The position numbers and the translations under genes were made by a program. Shown here in pieces: positions 1 to 8,480 of a DNA stretch of 64,000 bases. Below the pieces are notes generated by a model that had not been told where the DNA came from, ran no database searches, and worked only from the letters and a program-made list of their open reading frames with translations. Position 1 is the first letter of the stretch; every line of letters starts with the position of its first letter. The stretch spans positions 406,001-470,000 of the forward strand of contig JAFFSR010000230.1 of assembly GCA_017163975.1 (NCBI GenBank), read 5' to 3'. Source of the DNA: Anastatus disparis (taxonomy: Eukaryota; Arthropoda; Insecta; Hymenoptera; Eupelmidae).

Positions 1-200
1 TTATTCTTTTCCGCATTTATAATTAGTGTTTCGCAAATAATATGTAAATTTTCTTTTGAAATGTTCACTCTTTTAGGGGAAATTTTACTTCCATCTAGAC
101 AGTTCATAAATATAAATTCATAATTGTAGACATAACAAGAAAAAATTATTCATATTTCATATATTTTCCTATCTTTATAATTGACTATTAAAAAAAGTTT
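1..200. repeat. Outer piece of left inverted arm (host repeat interrupted by Polinton-1)
   Basis: This segment is the reverse complement, with scattered mismatches, of about 27034-27233, and continues after the Polinton at 17180. It is therefore target DNA split by Polinton-1. No coding sequence seen. Confidence 0.85.
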
Positions 201-206
201 AATATC
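201..206. repeat. Left target-site duplication AATATC
   Basis: Six bases directly before the Polinton-1 terminus, identical to 17174-17179. The empty site occurs once, as GATATT on the + strand, at 27028-27033. Confidence 0.9.
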
Positions 207-240
207 AGTAGATAGGCTATAGGCATACTGGCACACCCGG
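207..240 (+). repeat. Polinton-1 left terminal inverted repeat
   Basis: The 34 bases match 17140-17173 in reverse complement with one mismatch. A 13-bp piece (217-229, CTATAGGCATACT) recurs inverted at 326-338, and the GGATTCTAGCACA motif repeats between them, so the end can fold into a nested hairpin. Confidence 0.9.
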
Positions 241-369
241 ATTCTAGCACAGCCCAAGGTGTGTTAGAACCCGTACGGATTCTAGCACACCCTCCTTCAA
301 GTGTTTTAGAATCCGAATGTGAACTAGTATGCCTATAGCGTTTTCTACTTTTTCTACTTTTTTTTTATC

Positions 370-843
370 TTACAAATGGTTTTGTGAGAGATAGAATACT
401 TTCATGAGTTTGACATTGTGTAGTGCACAGACAGTCTTATGAATTGGATTATGGTTTGTACACACAGTAACGCATTTGAAAGATGGGTTTAATGAATATC
501 CGTATTCATTGATGTTATAAACGGGAAATATGAATCTTAACAACCATTTTCGTTTGAATTCATTAATAATCAAAAATTTTTGTAGCATCATGTAAATGTT
601 CACGGATTAAGTTTGCAATTTGAGAGTAATCTAGTCCATCAGTGTTCCAGGCTATTCCATGATTATGTTTGAGTCGAATGTTTTCTTCTTGCAATTCGTC
701 AGAGAGCCTTTTCCATGAAAAAGGTTTTTGAATAGATGAACGATGGGATCACCACTGTCGTTGAGAGGAATGATTGCTATTTCCTTTAGAACATATTCAC
801 CACCCATTTGCTTAAAACCAATCATGTCTACCGCATATTCCAT
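370..843 (-). pseudogene. Broken DnaQ/Maelstrom-like Polinton-associated protein, copy 1
   Basis: No exact function is known. Reading 843 to 652, the product starts with a VDMIGF strand motif and KEIAI. The middle (about 720-600) continues in another frame with a HGIAWN motif. The last part (603-370) carries a CTNH motif followed by CALHNVKLM. The order of motifs matches the intact gene at 12706-13586: (D)xxGF, KE, HGIxWN, CxxH and C(A)xxNxxxM. So this is one gene broken by at least two frameshifts. The layout resembles DnaQ-type exonuclease folds (HGI) and especially the Maelstrom domain (C-H-C). That assignment is inference, not a measured match. It lies on the minus strand next to the left TIR. 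Confidence 0.6.
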
Positions 844-921
844 TTCGAAATATTAATTTTTTTACGTAAAAGTAAAGATAATTTAGACAAGCTTCCGAAC
901 ATCTCCACTAATAGGATTGTA

Positions 922-2124
922 CTAAACGATGCGATCGTGTAAGATCATGCAATAAGCTGAAGTATGAGCTGGAAAGTCAGTTTGAGACTCAAATTCTAGA
1001 CGTACATCGACAGGAGCGCTCTTTAGAGAATTGTTTTGTCGTGAACAGTCAATAACTATGAGTGGTTCAAAGTTGATAAACTGAGACTTTGTCAACAATG
1101 GTTGTGAATCTCTTCCGTAATAGCTTTTCTGAAAATTAGCATACATATCATATAAAATAGCAAATTGATTCTTAGATATGTCAAGATTCAGATTGTTGTA
1201 CGGATAATATTGCGAATTCAAGAAAAGTCTTACATTACTAATATTACAGTGGTCAAAGCGACTGGCATTTTTAGATCTTGAACCTTTTTTTCCCGATTGT
1301 AATCCAAGAATCAAGAAACGTGGTTTCTCCAATTGATTTAAAGTTTTTACCGTCCAGACGTGTTTATTTGTTGTTGGAAGAAGAGGATATTCAAATAACT
1401 CCCATGAACAAAAACTCATAGAAATAGGATTATCTTTGCCAATGAAATTTAACAGTTGGATTTTTTGTTTATCTGATGCAATAACATATGGCATTAACCA
1501 CTCTATCTTTGATATTTTTATTTGATAAGGTTCATATGTGGTTGCATTGTTGGCTACAATACCTTCTTGTACTATAGTATTCAGGTCATTTCTTGATCTT
1601 GTGAGAATGAGTTCATGCTTCATATTAACAACAATTTTCTTGTAATCTTCTGCGAAGCCTAAAATCATACTTAGAGGGATAGAAACGTCAAAATTTCCAT
1701 GATCATCGACAATTGTTTTGTTTCCTTCTTCAACACCAAGCCAGCCTGCATTTTCTAATGTTAGAGTTTGATTCAGATTAAATGAAGTGCATCCCTTTAT
1801 GAGACTACTCAGACCAACATTTTTACTTTTATCTATCTCTACAGCATTAAGTTCATATCGAATTTCATCAAACAGATGACAAATGCCATTGTTAACGAAA
1901 TTAGTTTTAGTTAGTGCTTGTTCATCTGGTTTTTGTAATTTTCCACATACATGGATGTAACTACATGATGATAAGAGGCATAAATCTTGATGCTGAATAG
2001 AAATACGGATTTCATCACTGTTATTGAAACTTAAAGTGGAGTATGGTTGATGTGCGTGAATCTCATAATAAGCAATAGACTCATTAAATGCGACACCTGA
2101 TTGAATGCTTAGAATTTCGTCCAT
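922..2124 (-). CDS. Polinton major capsid protein-like (divergent double jelly-roll)
   Basis: An intact 400-residue frame with an ATG at 2124. The early part has PYSTLSFNNSDEIRISIQ, a beta-rich hexon-like opening. The end (VRLEFES...AYCMILHD) is organised like the end of the recognisable Polinton capsid protein at 62529-63842 (VRIEVGF...CVVYAEFD). Length (400 versus 437) and position beside the penton gene fit a major capsid protein, the double jelly-roll subunit of an icosahedral particle. Sequence similarity to the Polinton-2 capsid is low, so this is a different lineage or a second shell protein. A TATAAG box and TCATTC initiator sit upstream with 31-nt spacing (2238-2272), giving a leader of about 116 nt. 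A structural search could revise the call. Confidence 0.7.
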   Translation of the reverse strand: MDEILSIQSGVAFNESIAYYEIHAHQPYSTLSFNNSDEIRISIQHQDLCLLSSCSYIHVCGKLQKPDEQALTKTNFVNNGICHLFDEIRYELNAVEIDKSKNVGLSSLIKGCTSFNLNQTLTLENAGWLGVEEGNKTIVDDHGNFDVSIPLSMILGFAEDYKKIVVNMKHELILTRSRNDLNTIVQEGIVANNATTYEPYQIKISKIEWLMPYVIASDKQKIQLLNFIGKDNPISMSFCSWELFEYPLLPTTNKHVWTVKTLNQLEKPRFLILGLQSGKKGSRSKNASRFDHCNISNVRLFLNSQYYPYNNLNLDISKNQFAILYDMYANFQKSYYGRDSQPLLTKSQFINFEPLIVIDCSRQNNSLKSAPVDVRLEFESQTDFPAHTSAYCMILHDRIV

Positions 2125-2237
2125 TTTTCTGAAAGCAATAGAGAATGATACAATTTATCTTTTTCCACGTACTTTGAAACCTATGCTTTTGAGAAACTAG
2201 ATGCTCTTCCGTGTTAACGGTTTGAGTGCCTTTGGAC

Positions 2238-2272
2238 GAATGATGGTGAGTGGACATGATGGCTGACTTATA
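2238..2272 (-). promoter_or_regulatory. TATA-Inr core promoter of the capsid-like gene
   Basis: On the minus strand TATAAG begins at 2272 and TCATTC has its A at 2241, a spacing of 31 nt. This matches the arthropod TATA/initiator arrangement (Inr consensus TCAKTY). Confidence 0.6.
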
Positions 2273-2300
2273 TGCACACTTGGATTGTAAACGATTCCCA

Positions 2301-2990
2301 TTATACAGATTCTATGTGAAGTCTAATAGTAATTTCCTCTCCTCGGAAATTCACTAAATTTCCGTCTTGATCAACGATTCGGATTTGAAGATGATCTATA
2401 CTCTTAACATTGAGTGGTAAATATATGACATGAGATGGAACTTCTATGATTTTATATCCTGGAGGAACTTTTGGGAAAAACTCATGGATCGTGTGAACTT
2501 TTTTGTCGTTGATGTAAGCACCTGTAGTAATATTACACTCTACTCTGCGTGCGTTTATTTTCAATATTTTCACAGGTAAGTAAGAGCTGTGATGAATGTC
2601 TTCATGAAGAACGCGACGAGTGAAACCAAGAAGACGACCTATTAAATCTTGAGGTCTAAGATCTATCTGATGACTGAAATAAATTCCACTTCTGAGAGTA
2701 TTGTTGTTAGCTTTCAAGGAAAACTCGATTCCTTTAGATTTCAAATCTTTTTGCAAAAAATGATTAATAGCATCAATTTCATAACTGCAAGTAGGAATAG
2801 TAATAATCTTCTCACCGTTTATATAAAGTTTATTATTCGAATCGTCAACATTGGGAATCGAATTGAATGTTAAAAGTTCAACTAAATCCAAAACAAAATT
2901 CTTGTGCTGTGGTAGTTCTATTGAAGGAAAATATAGCGCTTCTAAGACAGAAGATTTGCCTGAAAGACTCAACGTGAAACTATCTTCCAT
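2301..2990 (-). CDS. Polinton minor capsid (penton) protein, single jelly-roll
   Basis: An intact 229-residue frame from an ATG at 2990. The C-terminal third has the pattern typical of Polinton pentons: TIHEFFPKVPPGYKI, then VIYLPLNV and a final DQDGNLVNFRGEEITIRLHI strand. The Polinton-2 penton (61184-61975) ends with the same layout (DIRDQFGKPIAFEFGTVTVALHF). The role is the vertex protein of the capsid, known for the family. It lies between capsid and protease genes, all on the minus strand. The promoter at 3005-3040 puts the start of transcription only about 17 nt before the ATG. No lesion is visible. Confidence 0.8.
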   Translation of the reverse strand: MEDSFTLSLSGKSSVLEALYFPSIELPQHKNFVLDLVELLTFNSIPNVDDSNNKLYINGEKIITIPTCSYEIDAINHFLQKDLKSKGIEFSLKANNNTLRSGIYFSHQIDLRPQDLIGRLLGFTRRVLHEDIHHSSYLPVKILKINARRVECNITTGAYINDKKVHTIHEFFPKVPPGYKIIEVPSHVIYLPLNVKSIDHLQIRIVDQDGNLVNFRGEEITIRLHIESV

Positions 2991-3004
2991 GACTGTCTGA
3001 AAAA

Positions 3005-3040
3005 GAATGATCCTGCTTGTCTGAAAACTCTTCTTTTATA
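3005..3040 (-). promoter_or_regulatory. TATA-Inr core promoter of the penton gene
   Basis: On the minus strand TATAAAAG begins at 3040 and TCATTC has its A at 3008, a spacing of 32 nt. The promoter overlaps the last bases of the upstream protease gene, so genes and promoters are packed together. Confidence 0.6.
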
Positions 3041-3425
3041 GTCTTGCACACAAAAATTGAAGACAAAGATGTCTACAAATAAATGAGTCAAAATTCTGAT
3101 ATCTTTTATAGTTGTATTTCACTACTTTCACGTTAAAATATAACATGAGATCTGTAGGGGGTTTAAGATCACCAAAACTATCAAAATAAATCACTTCAGA
3201 ACCTCGTTTTCGATAACATACCCAGTGAGTGCCTTTGTTTTGAAAATCATCTAAGTTAACTATAGCAGATTCGTTATGCCATGGACCATCACAAGGTAGA
3301 TTATTTCTCATGAAAACACCTCTAAAATATGGGATTTGCATCATACAAGCATACTTTATAAGATCATAGACAGACAGTGCACGATTTGGCAAAGTTAAAT
3401 CGAAGTTTTTTTTTAACCTGACCAT
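3036..3425 (-). CDS. Adenain-like cysteine protease (Polinton PRO)
   Basis: A 129-residue frame, ATG at 3425. Motifs in order are LPNRALS, YFRGVF, GTHWVCYRKRG (catalytic His), IYFDSFGDLKPP (catalytic Asp) and CRHLCLQFL near the end (catalytic Cys region). This is the His-Asp-Cys order of adenovirus endopeptidase and Ulp1-type C5/C48 proteases, which mature the virion. The length is short but typical of Polinton proteases. The family usually has Gly after the first Cys of the CGHLCL motif; here it is Arg (ICRHLC), which may weaken activity. The start overlaps the preceding hydrophobic-protein frame by about 60 nt. Confidence 0.8.
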   Translation of the reverse strand: MVRLKKNFDLTLPNRALSVYDLIKYACMMQIPYFRGVFMRNNLPCDGPWHNESAIVNLDDFQNKGTHWVCYRKRGSEVIYFDSFGDLKPPTDLMLYFNVKVVKYNYKRYQNFDSFICRHLCLQFLCARL

Positions 3426-3783
3426 GACCGATATGAGGTTTCATAAATAATCCCATTCCAGTTTTATATGGTTTAAGATAGAGACCTTTTCCTAGAGTAA
3501 TAGCTTCCATAGTTTTATTATGCCTCTCACTTTCTTTATAATTTTTCTGTGCAGCTTTAGCCTCATTTACTACTTTAGCTATTCCAGCAGCTCCTCCAGC
3601 CAGGGCACCAGTTGCACTTAGTGCTGCGAACAATGGTATGAGAAAAGGCAGAGCGCCACCTATTTTTGATGGAACAGGTAGAATACATGGAATGATAATT
3701 TTTTTCTTACCGCCAACGATCTTGAGAGCTTCACGTGCACCTTTTAAAGCGGACTGTATAACTTTGCGAGAATGTTTACTTGG
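3364..3783 (-). pseudogene. Hydrophobic Gly/Ala-rich virion protein domain, downstream half of the PLA2 gene
   Basis: Reading on from the PLA2 frame past a single TAA (3784-3786), the same frame stays open. It gives a basic stretch (KHSRKVIQSALKGAREAL), IGGALPFLIPLF, a GALAGGAAG helix, NEAKAAQ and GKGLYLKPYKTGMG. The first in-frame ATG is at 3633, inside the hydrophobic part, so the half is unlikely to be expressed alone. I read it as the C-terminal half of one protein, cut by a nonsense change. A hydrophobic IGGxLPFLIP segment followed by a basic tail is typical of small Polinton virion proteins. Read-through is possible but unsupported. Confidence 0.6.
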
Positions 3784-4179
3784 TTATAATGATTTTTTAC
3801 TTGCAGTTATTAATTGACTCAATTTTACACCCATTCCTGTCTTTCCTTTCAATTTCATAGCATTTGCAACAACAAAAGCAGTTGCTTTTTCGCTAAGACT
3901 TGCATTTTTGGCTTTAACACGCTGCCAAGCTTTATCAGCGAGCTTCATGTCAGCTACTTTTCGATCAGCATTTTTATCAGAATAAGATATGTCATGTTCT
4001 TTGCATGCTTGATCAAGTGGATTGATACCTGCATCACCACATTTTAGACGCTTTTTCAGTTTTGTTCTGGGACCACAATATTGATATTCAGGAATATGCA
4101 TTTCAATAGGTAAGTTATTGATTACTTTATCAAGTAACCCTTTACCTTTAAGGTGCTTCTGTGATTTGTGTACGAGCAT
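3784..4179 (-). CDS. Parvovirus-type phospholipase A2 domain protein
   Basis: A 131-residue frame, ATG at 4179. It shows a calcium-loop motif YCGPRTKL, then GDAGINPLDQACKEHDISYS with the His-Asp catalytic pair, then a helix rich in Lys and Ala. This is the layout of the PLA2 domain in parvovirus VP1, where it helps virions leave endosomes. In a Polinton it is presumably a membrane-breaching virion protein (inference). The usual second Gly of the YxGPG loop is Arg here, which may impair calcium binding. It stops at TAA 3784-3786 and the frame continues beyond it into the hydrophobic domain. A divergent promoter lies at 4203-4252. Confidence 0.75.
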   Translation of the reverse strand: MLVHKSQKHLKGKGLLDKVINNLPIEMHIPEYQYCGPRTKLKKRLKCGDAGINPLDQACKEHDISYSDKNADRKVADMKLADKAWQRVKAKNASLSEKATAFVVANAMKLKGKTGMGVKLSQLITASKKSL

Positions 4180-4202
4180 CTCTCTTCGAGTGCTGATTTA
4201 AA

Positions 4203-4252
4203 ACTGATGATTAAAATATAAAACAAGCCTTTATATTTTGAAAAGGTCAATC
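4203..4252. promoter_or_regulatory. Divergent promoter between PLA2 and ATPase genes
   Basis: Minus strand: TATAAAGG from 4235 and TCAGT with its A at 4205 (30 nt). Plus strand: TATAAAAC from 4217 and TCAATC with its A at 4249 (32 nt). Two overlapping core promoters share about 50 bp and serve the leftward virion block and the rightward ATPase block. Confidence 0.6.
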
Positions 4253-4277
4253 TTAGATTTGACTTTGTTACGTAAAC

Positions 4278-4973
4278 ATGGATTTTACTGAGCAGAACGT
4301 CAAACTTTTCGTCGCCAACTTTGATTTTGAGAAAACGAAAAGAAAAAAGTGACATGGGGAGTTACTTCCAGATAATATACGAGCAATATTATGTGGCCCA
4401 TCGAACTGTGGAAAAACTAATAGTTTATTGGCTCTAATGACATACCCTAATGGTCTTAGATTTGAAAATTTGCATGTATACTCTAAATCCTTAAATCAAC
4501 CAAAATACCAATTTCTTCAAAAAGTTTTAGAGCCATTTGAAGGTATATCATATCTACCGTTCAGTGAACATGCATCTGTAGTGTCTCCAGATGAAGCCCT
4601 ACCTAATTCAATTATGATTTTTGACGATGTGGCTTGTGAGAAGCAGGATAACGTCAGAGCTTTTTTCTGTATGGGGAGACACAAAAGTGTAGATAGTTTT
4701 TATCTATGTCAGTCATATGCTCATATACCGAAACATCTCATCAGGGACAATATTAATTTAATAGTAATTTATCGTCAAGATGATGTTAATCTTGAACATA
4801 TCTATGAAGACCATGTGAATACTGACTTAACTTTAAATGAATTTCGAAATCTTTGTACTGAATGCTGGAAGAATGACAAGTATGGATTTGTTGTTTTTGA
4901 CAAAGATAAAGCAATGAATGATGGTAGATATAGAAAAGAATTTGACTGTTTTGCCATTAAAAAGGAAGTATAA
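4278..4973 (+). pseudogene. FtsK/HerA-type DNA packaging ATPase with an internal stop
   Basis: From the ATG at 4278 the frame runs 24 codons to TGA (4350-4352) and then stays open to 4973. After the stop come GPSNCGKTN (Walker A), then IMIFDDV (Walker B), QSYAHIPKHLIRDN (sensor region) and YGFVVFDKD near the end. This is the A32-like ATPase of Polintons, which pumps the genome into capsids. A single C-to-T change in an Arg codon would explain the TGA (inference). An alternative ATG at 4428 lies after Walker A, so it cannot rescue function. A TATA-Inr promoter lies just upstream at 4217-4252. Confidence 0.85.
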
Positions 4974-5016
4974 ATCTTAATCTTTGCAGTTCGATTGTAG
5001 ACAGCATCTACTCAGC

Positions 5017-5970
5017 ATGCCTGACTTTAAGAAAGAAAAAATGTTCTTAGCAAGCTCTTACGAGCACGTGAGGCTATTAAAAAAAAATACTCTTTATTAA
5101 AAAAGGAGAGAGATGATTTTGAAAAGGTTATTGGTGATACTTTAAAACCAGTTATTACACCACTTGAAAAGCTTGTCGATTCGACAACTGAAAGTGTGTC
5201 ACGTTCTTATTACATTTCAGCTATAGACAGTAACAGAAAATCGGCAAAAAAAAAGATTGAGATTCGATGAATCAAGTTATATTGTAAACGATATTAATGA
5301 CTTGGGTTTGGCGTTTGATAATGGTGCTTCTAATGGCGATGATTTTTCTCCGATAAATAGCACAATGATGAATTCAGCATTCAATTCTGCAAATTCATCA
5401 TTCAAATCTATATATTCACCATTTGTACCTGCGCATAAAGAAACTGAACCGACAGACTTTTTATCAATGCTAAATGGAAGCCGCAGCAAAATCGATAACA
5501 TATACGGAGTGAGAAAAGTCAGTGGGGTATACATGATGGGTGATTCACAAATTCAATTTGATGATAAAATAATAAAAGTGAAAGATTTAAGTTTTCCTAA
5601 AAGCAGTGGTCTAATGGAATTGCTTTTCAAAAAAGATCCAGATGATAATCTTTTAAGTACAACAGATCGCAAGAACTATCGCATTATTTTGGAAGCAACA
5701 AATGCCCATAGAAAAAGACATAGCAAAAGTGAGAATATACGCTCTTTGAAGAGTAGAAAATATTCAAAAATCATAGCACCAATGTTCCGCAGTGATCGCA
5801 ATAGAATGTCTACCAGCGGAGGGGGTCTCATATCTAAATATAAAATAGCGAAAAAGAATACTTCTATAGATCTAGTCTACTGGGATGATCCGAATGAGCT
5901 TGTCGAAAGACTGCGATTATTTATAGCCGAACGATCTGCTGGGAATAATAATCACAACGATGAAATCTAA
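5017..5970 (+). pseudogene. Conserved Polinton protein (PY-like), frameshifted
   Basis: The function is unknown but the protein recurs beside integrase in Polintons. The ATG is at 5017. The frame changes near 5040 and again in a run of A at 5246-5254. The first part is charged and coiled-coil-like (LLRAREAIKKKY, LKPVITPLEKLVD). The long second part (5257-5970) has YGVRKVSGVYMMGDSQIQF, LMELLFKK, TNAHRKRH and VYWDDPNELVERLRLFIAERSAGN. The end also looks cut: after the TAA at 5968-5970 the same frame continues with SIIEELREA. The last part, from YGVRK on, is a compact conserved domain. Polinton-2 has a counterpart by position at 59242-60095, but without clear motif identity. Confidence 0.65.
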
Positions 5971-6043
5971 TCAATCATAGAGGAACTACGTGAAGCTGTG
6001 CATATATATTGACGTACACAATTTTCAAATCAATAGTAGTAAC

Positions 6044-6379
6044 ATGAGTCTCGATGTGTTTGGAAGAAAACTTGAGGGCTCGCAAGTGAGTCGTGGTCCT
6101 CGAGGTATTGGATTCAATGTTACATCAGATGGTGATTTTGATTTAGAAAATAAGCGGCTTTGCAATATTGGAGAGGCTAATGATTCAAATGATGCCATTA
6201 GTTTGAATTCACTAAATAATATCCTACAGAAAGAAGTTGATTACTTATCTTCTAAAATTATAGAAGTTGCTAAAGCTATACAAGAATATGAGAACAAAGT
6301 TGAAATATATAAAGCAGAAATAGACGAAAAATTAACTTATGTCTATGATATGACTCAACGAAATTTTGCAAGTATTTAA
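6044..6379 (+). CDS. Fibre-like small protein with collagen-like and coiled-coil parts
   Basis: I take the ATG at 6044 because the preceding part of the frame (from 5990) looks like leader, and MSLDVFGRKLEG is a natural start. Then come RGPRGIGF, a short collagen-like turn, and DGDFDLENKRLCNIGEANDSNDAISL, which resembles the repeat that joins shaft to head in phage and viral tail-fibre proteins. A helical, coiled-coil C-terminus follows (about 45 residues). I infer a trimeric fibre or spike. It sits directly before integrase, in the same direction, in the rightward block. The 111-residue frame has no lesion. Confidence 0.55.
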   Translation: MSLDVFGRKLEGSQVSRGPRGIGFNVTSDGDFDLENKRLCNIGEANDSNDAISLNSLNNILQKEVDYLSSKIIEVAKAIQEYENKVEIYKAEIDEKLTYVYDMTQRNFASI

Positions 6380-6434
6380 TATATAATTAAAGAAATGAAT
6401 AGACAATCGGATATTGCTAAAGCTGAAGTTTAAG

Positions 6435-7352
6435 ATGGAACGTCAAGGAGTAGTTGAAGAGCTACACAAGCCAGCACGTCGAAGGTACAAGCGAAGAAAA
6501 TATGACATACGTGGATTAGATGAGACTTGGCAAGCTGACCTTGTAGAAATGATACCTTATTTTAAGGAAAACAAAGGTTTTCGCTACTTACTAACTGTCA
6601 TAGATATATTTTCAAAGTATGCATGGGCTGTACCAGTCTAATCGAAAAGTGCCAATGATGTTACTCTAGCAATGAAGTCAATATTAAAACAAGGACGGGT
6701 GCCATCGAATTTACAAACTGACCGAGGAAAAGAATTCTACAATTCAAACTTTCAGAATCTTATGAAAAAGTACAAGATAAATCACTACTCTGCACATAGT
6801 AATCTTCATGCAAGCATATGTGAACGCTTTAATAGAACTTTAAAAAATGCAATGTGGTTAGAATTCAGCAAACAAGAAAGTTATAAATGGTTGGATATTC
6901 TGCCTGAGTTAGTAAAAGCATACAATTCAAGAAAACATCGGACAATAGGAATCGAGCCTGAAAACGTTACGAAGATAAATGAAAAAGAAATTAAGAAAAA
7001 TTACCCAACTGAAAAAAGACCTGTAAAAAAACCAAAATTGAAAGTAGGAGATAAAGTGCGAATAAGTAAGATAAAACAAGTTTTTGAAAAAGGTTATACA
7101 CCAAATTGGTCAACTGAAATTTTCACAATAACAAGAGTTGTAAAAACCAATCCCATAACTTACCACGTCAAAGATTATTATGATGAACCAGTCTCCGGCG
7201 GCATTTATGAAACGGAAATTCAAAAGACTATGTATCCAGAAATTTATTTAGTAGAAAAAGTTTTAAAGAAAAGTGGTAAACGTGTATATGTTATGTGGTT
7301 GGGTCTAAGTAACAAGCATAATAGTTGGATAGATAAAAATGAGATTGTTTGA
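6435..7352 (+). pseudogene. Retroviral-like integrase with C-terminal chromodomain, one internal stop
   Basis: ATG at 6435. The DDE core is intact in sequence: WQADLVEM (Asp), NLQTDRGKEFYN (Asp) and SICERFNRTLKN (Glu). A basic SH3-like region follows (KLKVGDKVRISK), then a chromo-like tail (VEKVLKKSGKRVYVMWLGLSNKHNSWID). The enzyme joins Polinton ends to target DNA, and chromodomains can steer it to chromatin. A single TAA at 6639-6641 interrupts the frame between the first and second Asp; the frame is otherwise open. The N-terminal zinc-binding segment seen in the Polinton-2 enzyme is absent. Poly-purine leader and no clear own promoter suggest co-expression with the fibre-like gene. Confidence 0.85.
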
Positions 7353-7592
7353 AAAAATTAAAATCTATTTTTAAATATAATAATGTAATAAATAAAAAAA
7401 ATTTAATTGTATGTTGTTATATTATTTAGATATATTTAAATAGAATATTGTAATATAATAATTATAACTATAGGTGGTGATGATAAATAAAAAAACAAAT
7501 GTATAATGTTAATATATTTTTATTTATTTATGTATTATTATGTACAAGTTACAATAAATAGTTTTTAAAAATCATTTCGTAGATATATTTTT
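7353..7592. other. AT-rich convergent 3' region
   Basis: No gene. It separates the rightward block from the leftward PolB block and holds several AATAAA motifs on the plus strand and TTTATT on the other, fitting shared polyadenylation signals. Confidence 0.5.
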
Positions 7593-7892
7593 TTATACCC
7601 GTTCGGATTTGAAAGAAGTTCCTCCCAAATAAATTGCAACCAAACGTAGTTTGTTTGCTTCATCGCAGAGTTTGTAAAAAAATTCTTCATCTTTTAGAAT
7701 TGCTGATGAAATCTTCTCTGGTAGGAATACTTGAAAACTTTGTTCGAATTCTGCTACAATCTTGACACCATATCGTGTCTTCACCTCTTTAAGTGCTGTC
7801 ACCATGTACTGGTAATCTTTTTCCAAGTCTGTAACTTTTTTCCTTGGCAAGAGGTCGCTTCCAGCAATCTTATTAAGTGTTGATAAATCCAT
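7593..7892 (-). CDS. Small conserved Polinton protein, possibly OB-fold ssDNA-binding
   Basis: A 99-residue frame, ATG at 7892. It starts MDLSTLNKIAGSDLLPRKKV and has VTALKEVKTRYGVKIVAEFE followed by FQVFLPEKIS. A strand-turn-strand with a conserved TxYGxxIVAE and a later FLP is what OB folds in small ssDNA-binding proteins show, so a role beside PolB in DNA replication is plausible, but it is inference. The gene lies just after the polymerase, on the same strand. TTGATTTCAG sits 1 nt before the ATG and GTAAGT lies at about 7979, so the leader may contain an intron of about 86 bp. Confidence 0.55.
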   Translation of the reverse strand: MDLSTLNKIAGSDLLPRKKVTDLEKDYQYMVTALKEVKTRYGVKIVAEFEQSFQVFLPEKISSAILKDEEFFYKLCDEANKLRLVAIYLGGTSFKSERV

Positions 7893-7986
7893 TCTGAAAT
7901 CAAAAAGAAAAAAGTAAAATTAAAATTTCTGTTGAAGATGATATTTTATTACGAAAAAAATTATACTGTAAACTTACATGATTAGT

Positions 7987-8480
7987 TAGTTGATTCTTGG
8001 TTTCTTTGTAGGAGGTTGATCGTTCTCAAGCTCTTCGATTACTTAAATGTGCTCCTCATCGTGCTCCGTCCCTTGATATAGCCCATACCCCACCTCGATT
8101 TCTGCCCTTTCCATCGCCACTCGTAATAAATCCCTTCTCTCACCTTCTTCAGAACTTATTCCCCTCTATTGATGGATCCCAGTCATGCATGAACTCCTCT
8201 AACACGTCATACTCAATAATGATTTGCTCACCTTGATTGCCATGAAGTGTCACCCGCACTCGTGCTGCACTATTTTCATTGGATGTTTCATCCCTTCTCT
8301 CAATTTCCCCCTCTCTGCTATACTCTGTAACATCCATCCCCACTCGCGTTACTCTATTTTTATTGGATACTCCGTGTCCCCTCTTCTTTTCCACCTCCTG
8401 CTCTTTTTCAGCAGCCACTTTTCTTGCATATTCCCTCTCTTTCAAGTGCAGCTTGCGCCATCTGTATCTCTTCAATCCTA
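7987..8480 (-). other. Charged C-terminal tail of PolB or separate broken frame
   Basis: After the recognised PolB end, a minus-strand frame (8480-8149) stays open with EKEQEVEKKRG, NSAARVRVTLHG and IIIEYDVLEEFMHDWDPS. A further frame then reads EVGYGLYQGTEHDEEH and ends ELENDQPPTKKPRIN. The highly charged, unbroken style suggests a tail fused to PolB, now split by frameshifts near 8440 and 8150. I cannot exclude an independent small gene. Confidence 0.4.

Noticed and set aside
2132..3010. Pyrimidine-AG motifs before the ATGs of capsid and penton as adenovirus-like spliced leaders
   Set aside because: Both genes have TATA-Inr promoters close enough that these motifs fall inside short leaders; no matching donor was convincing.
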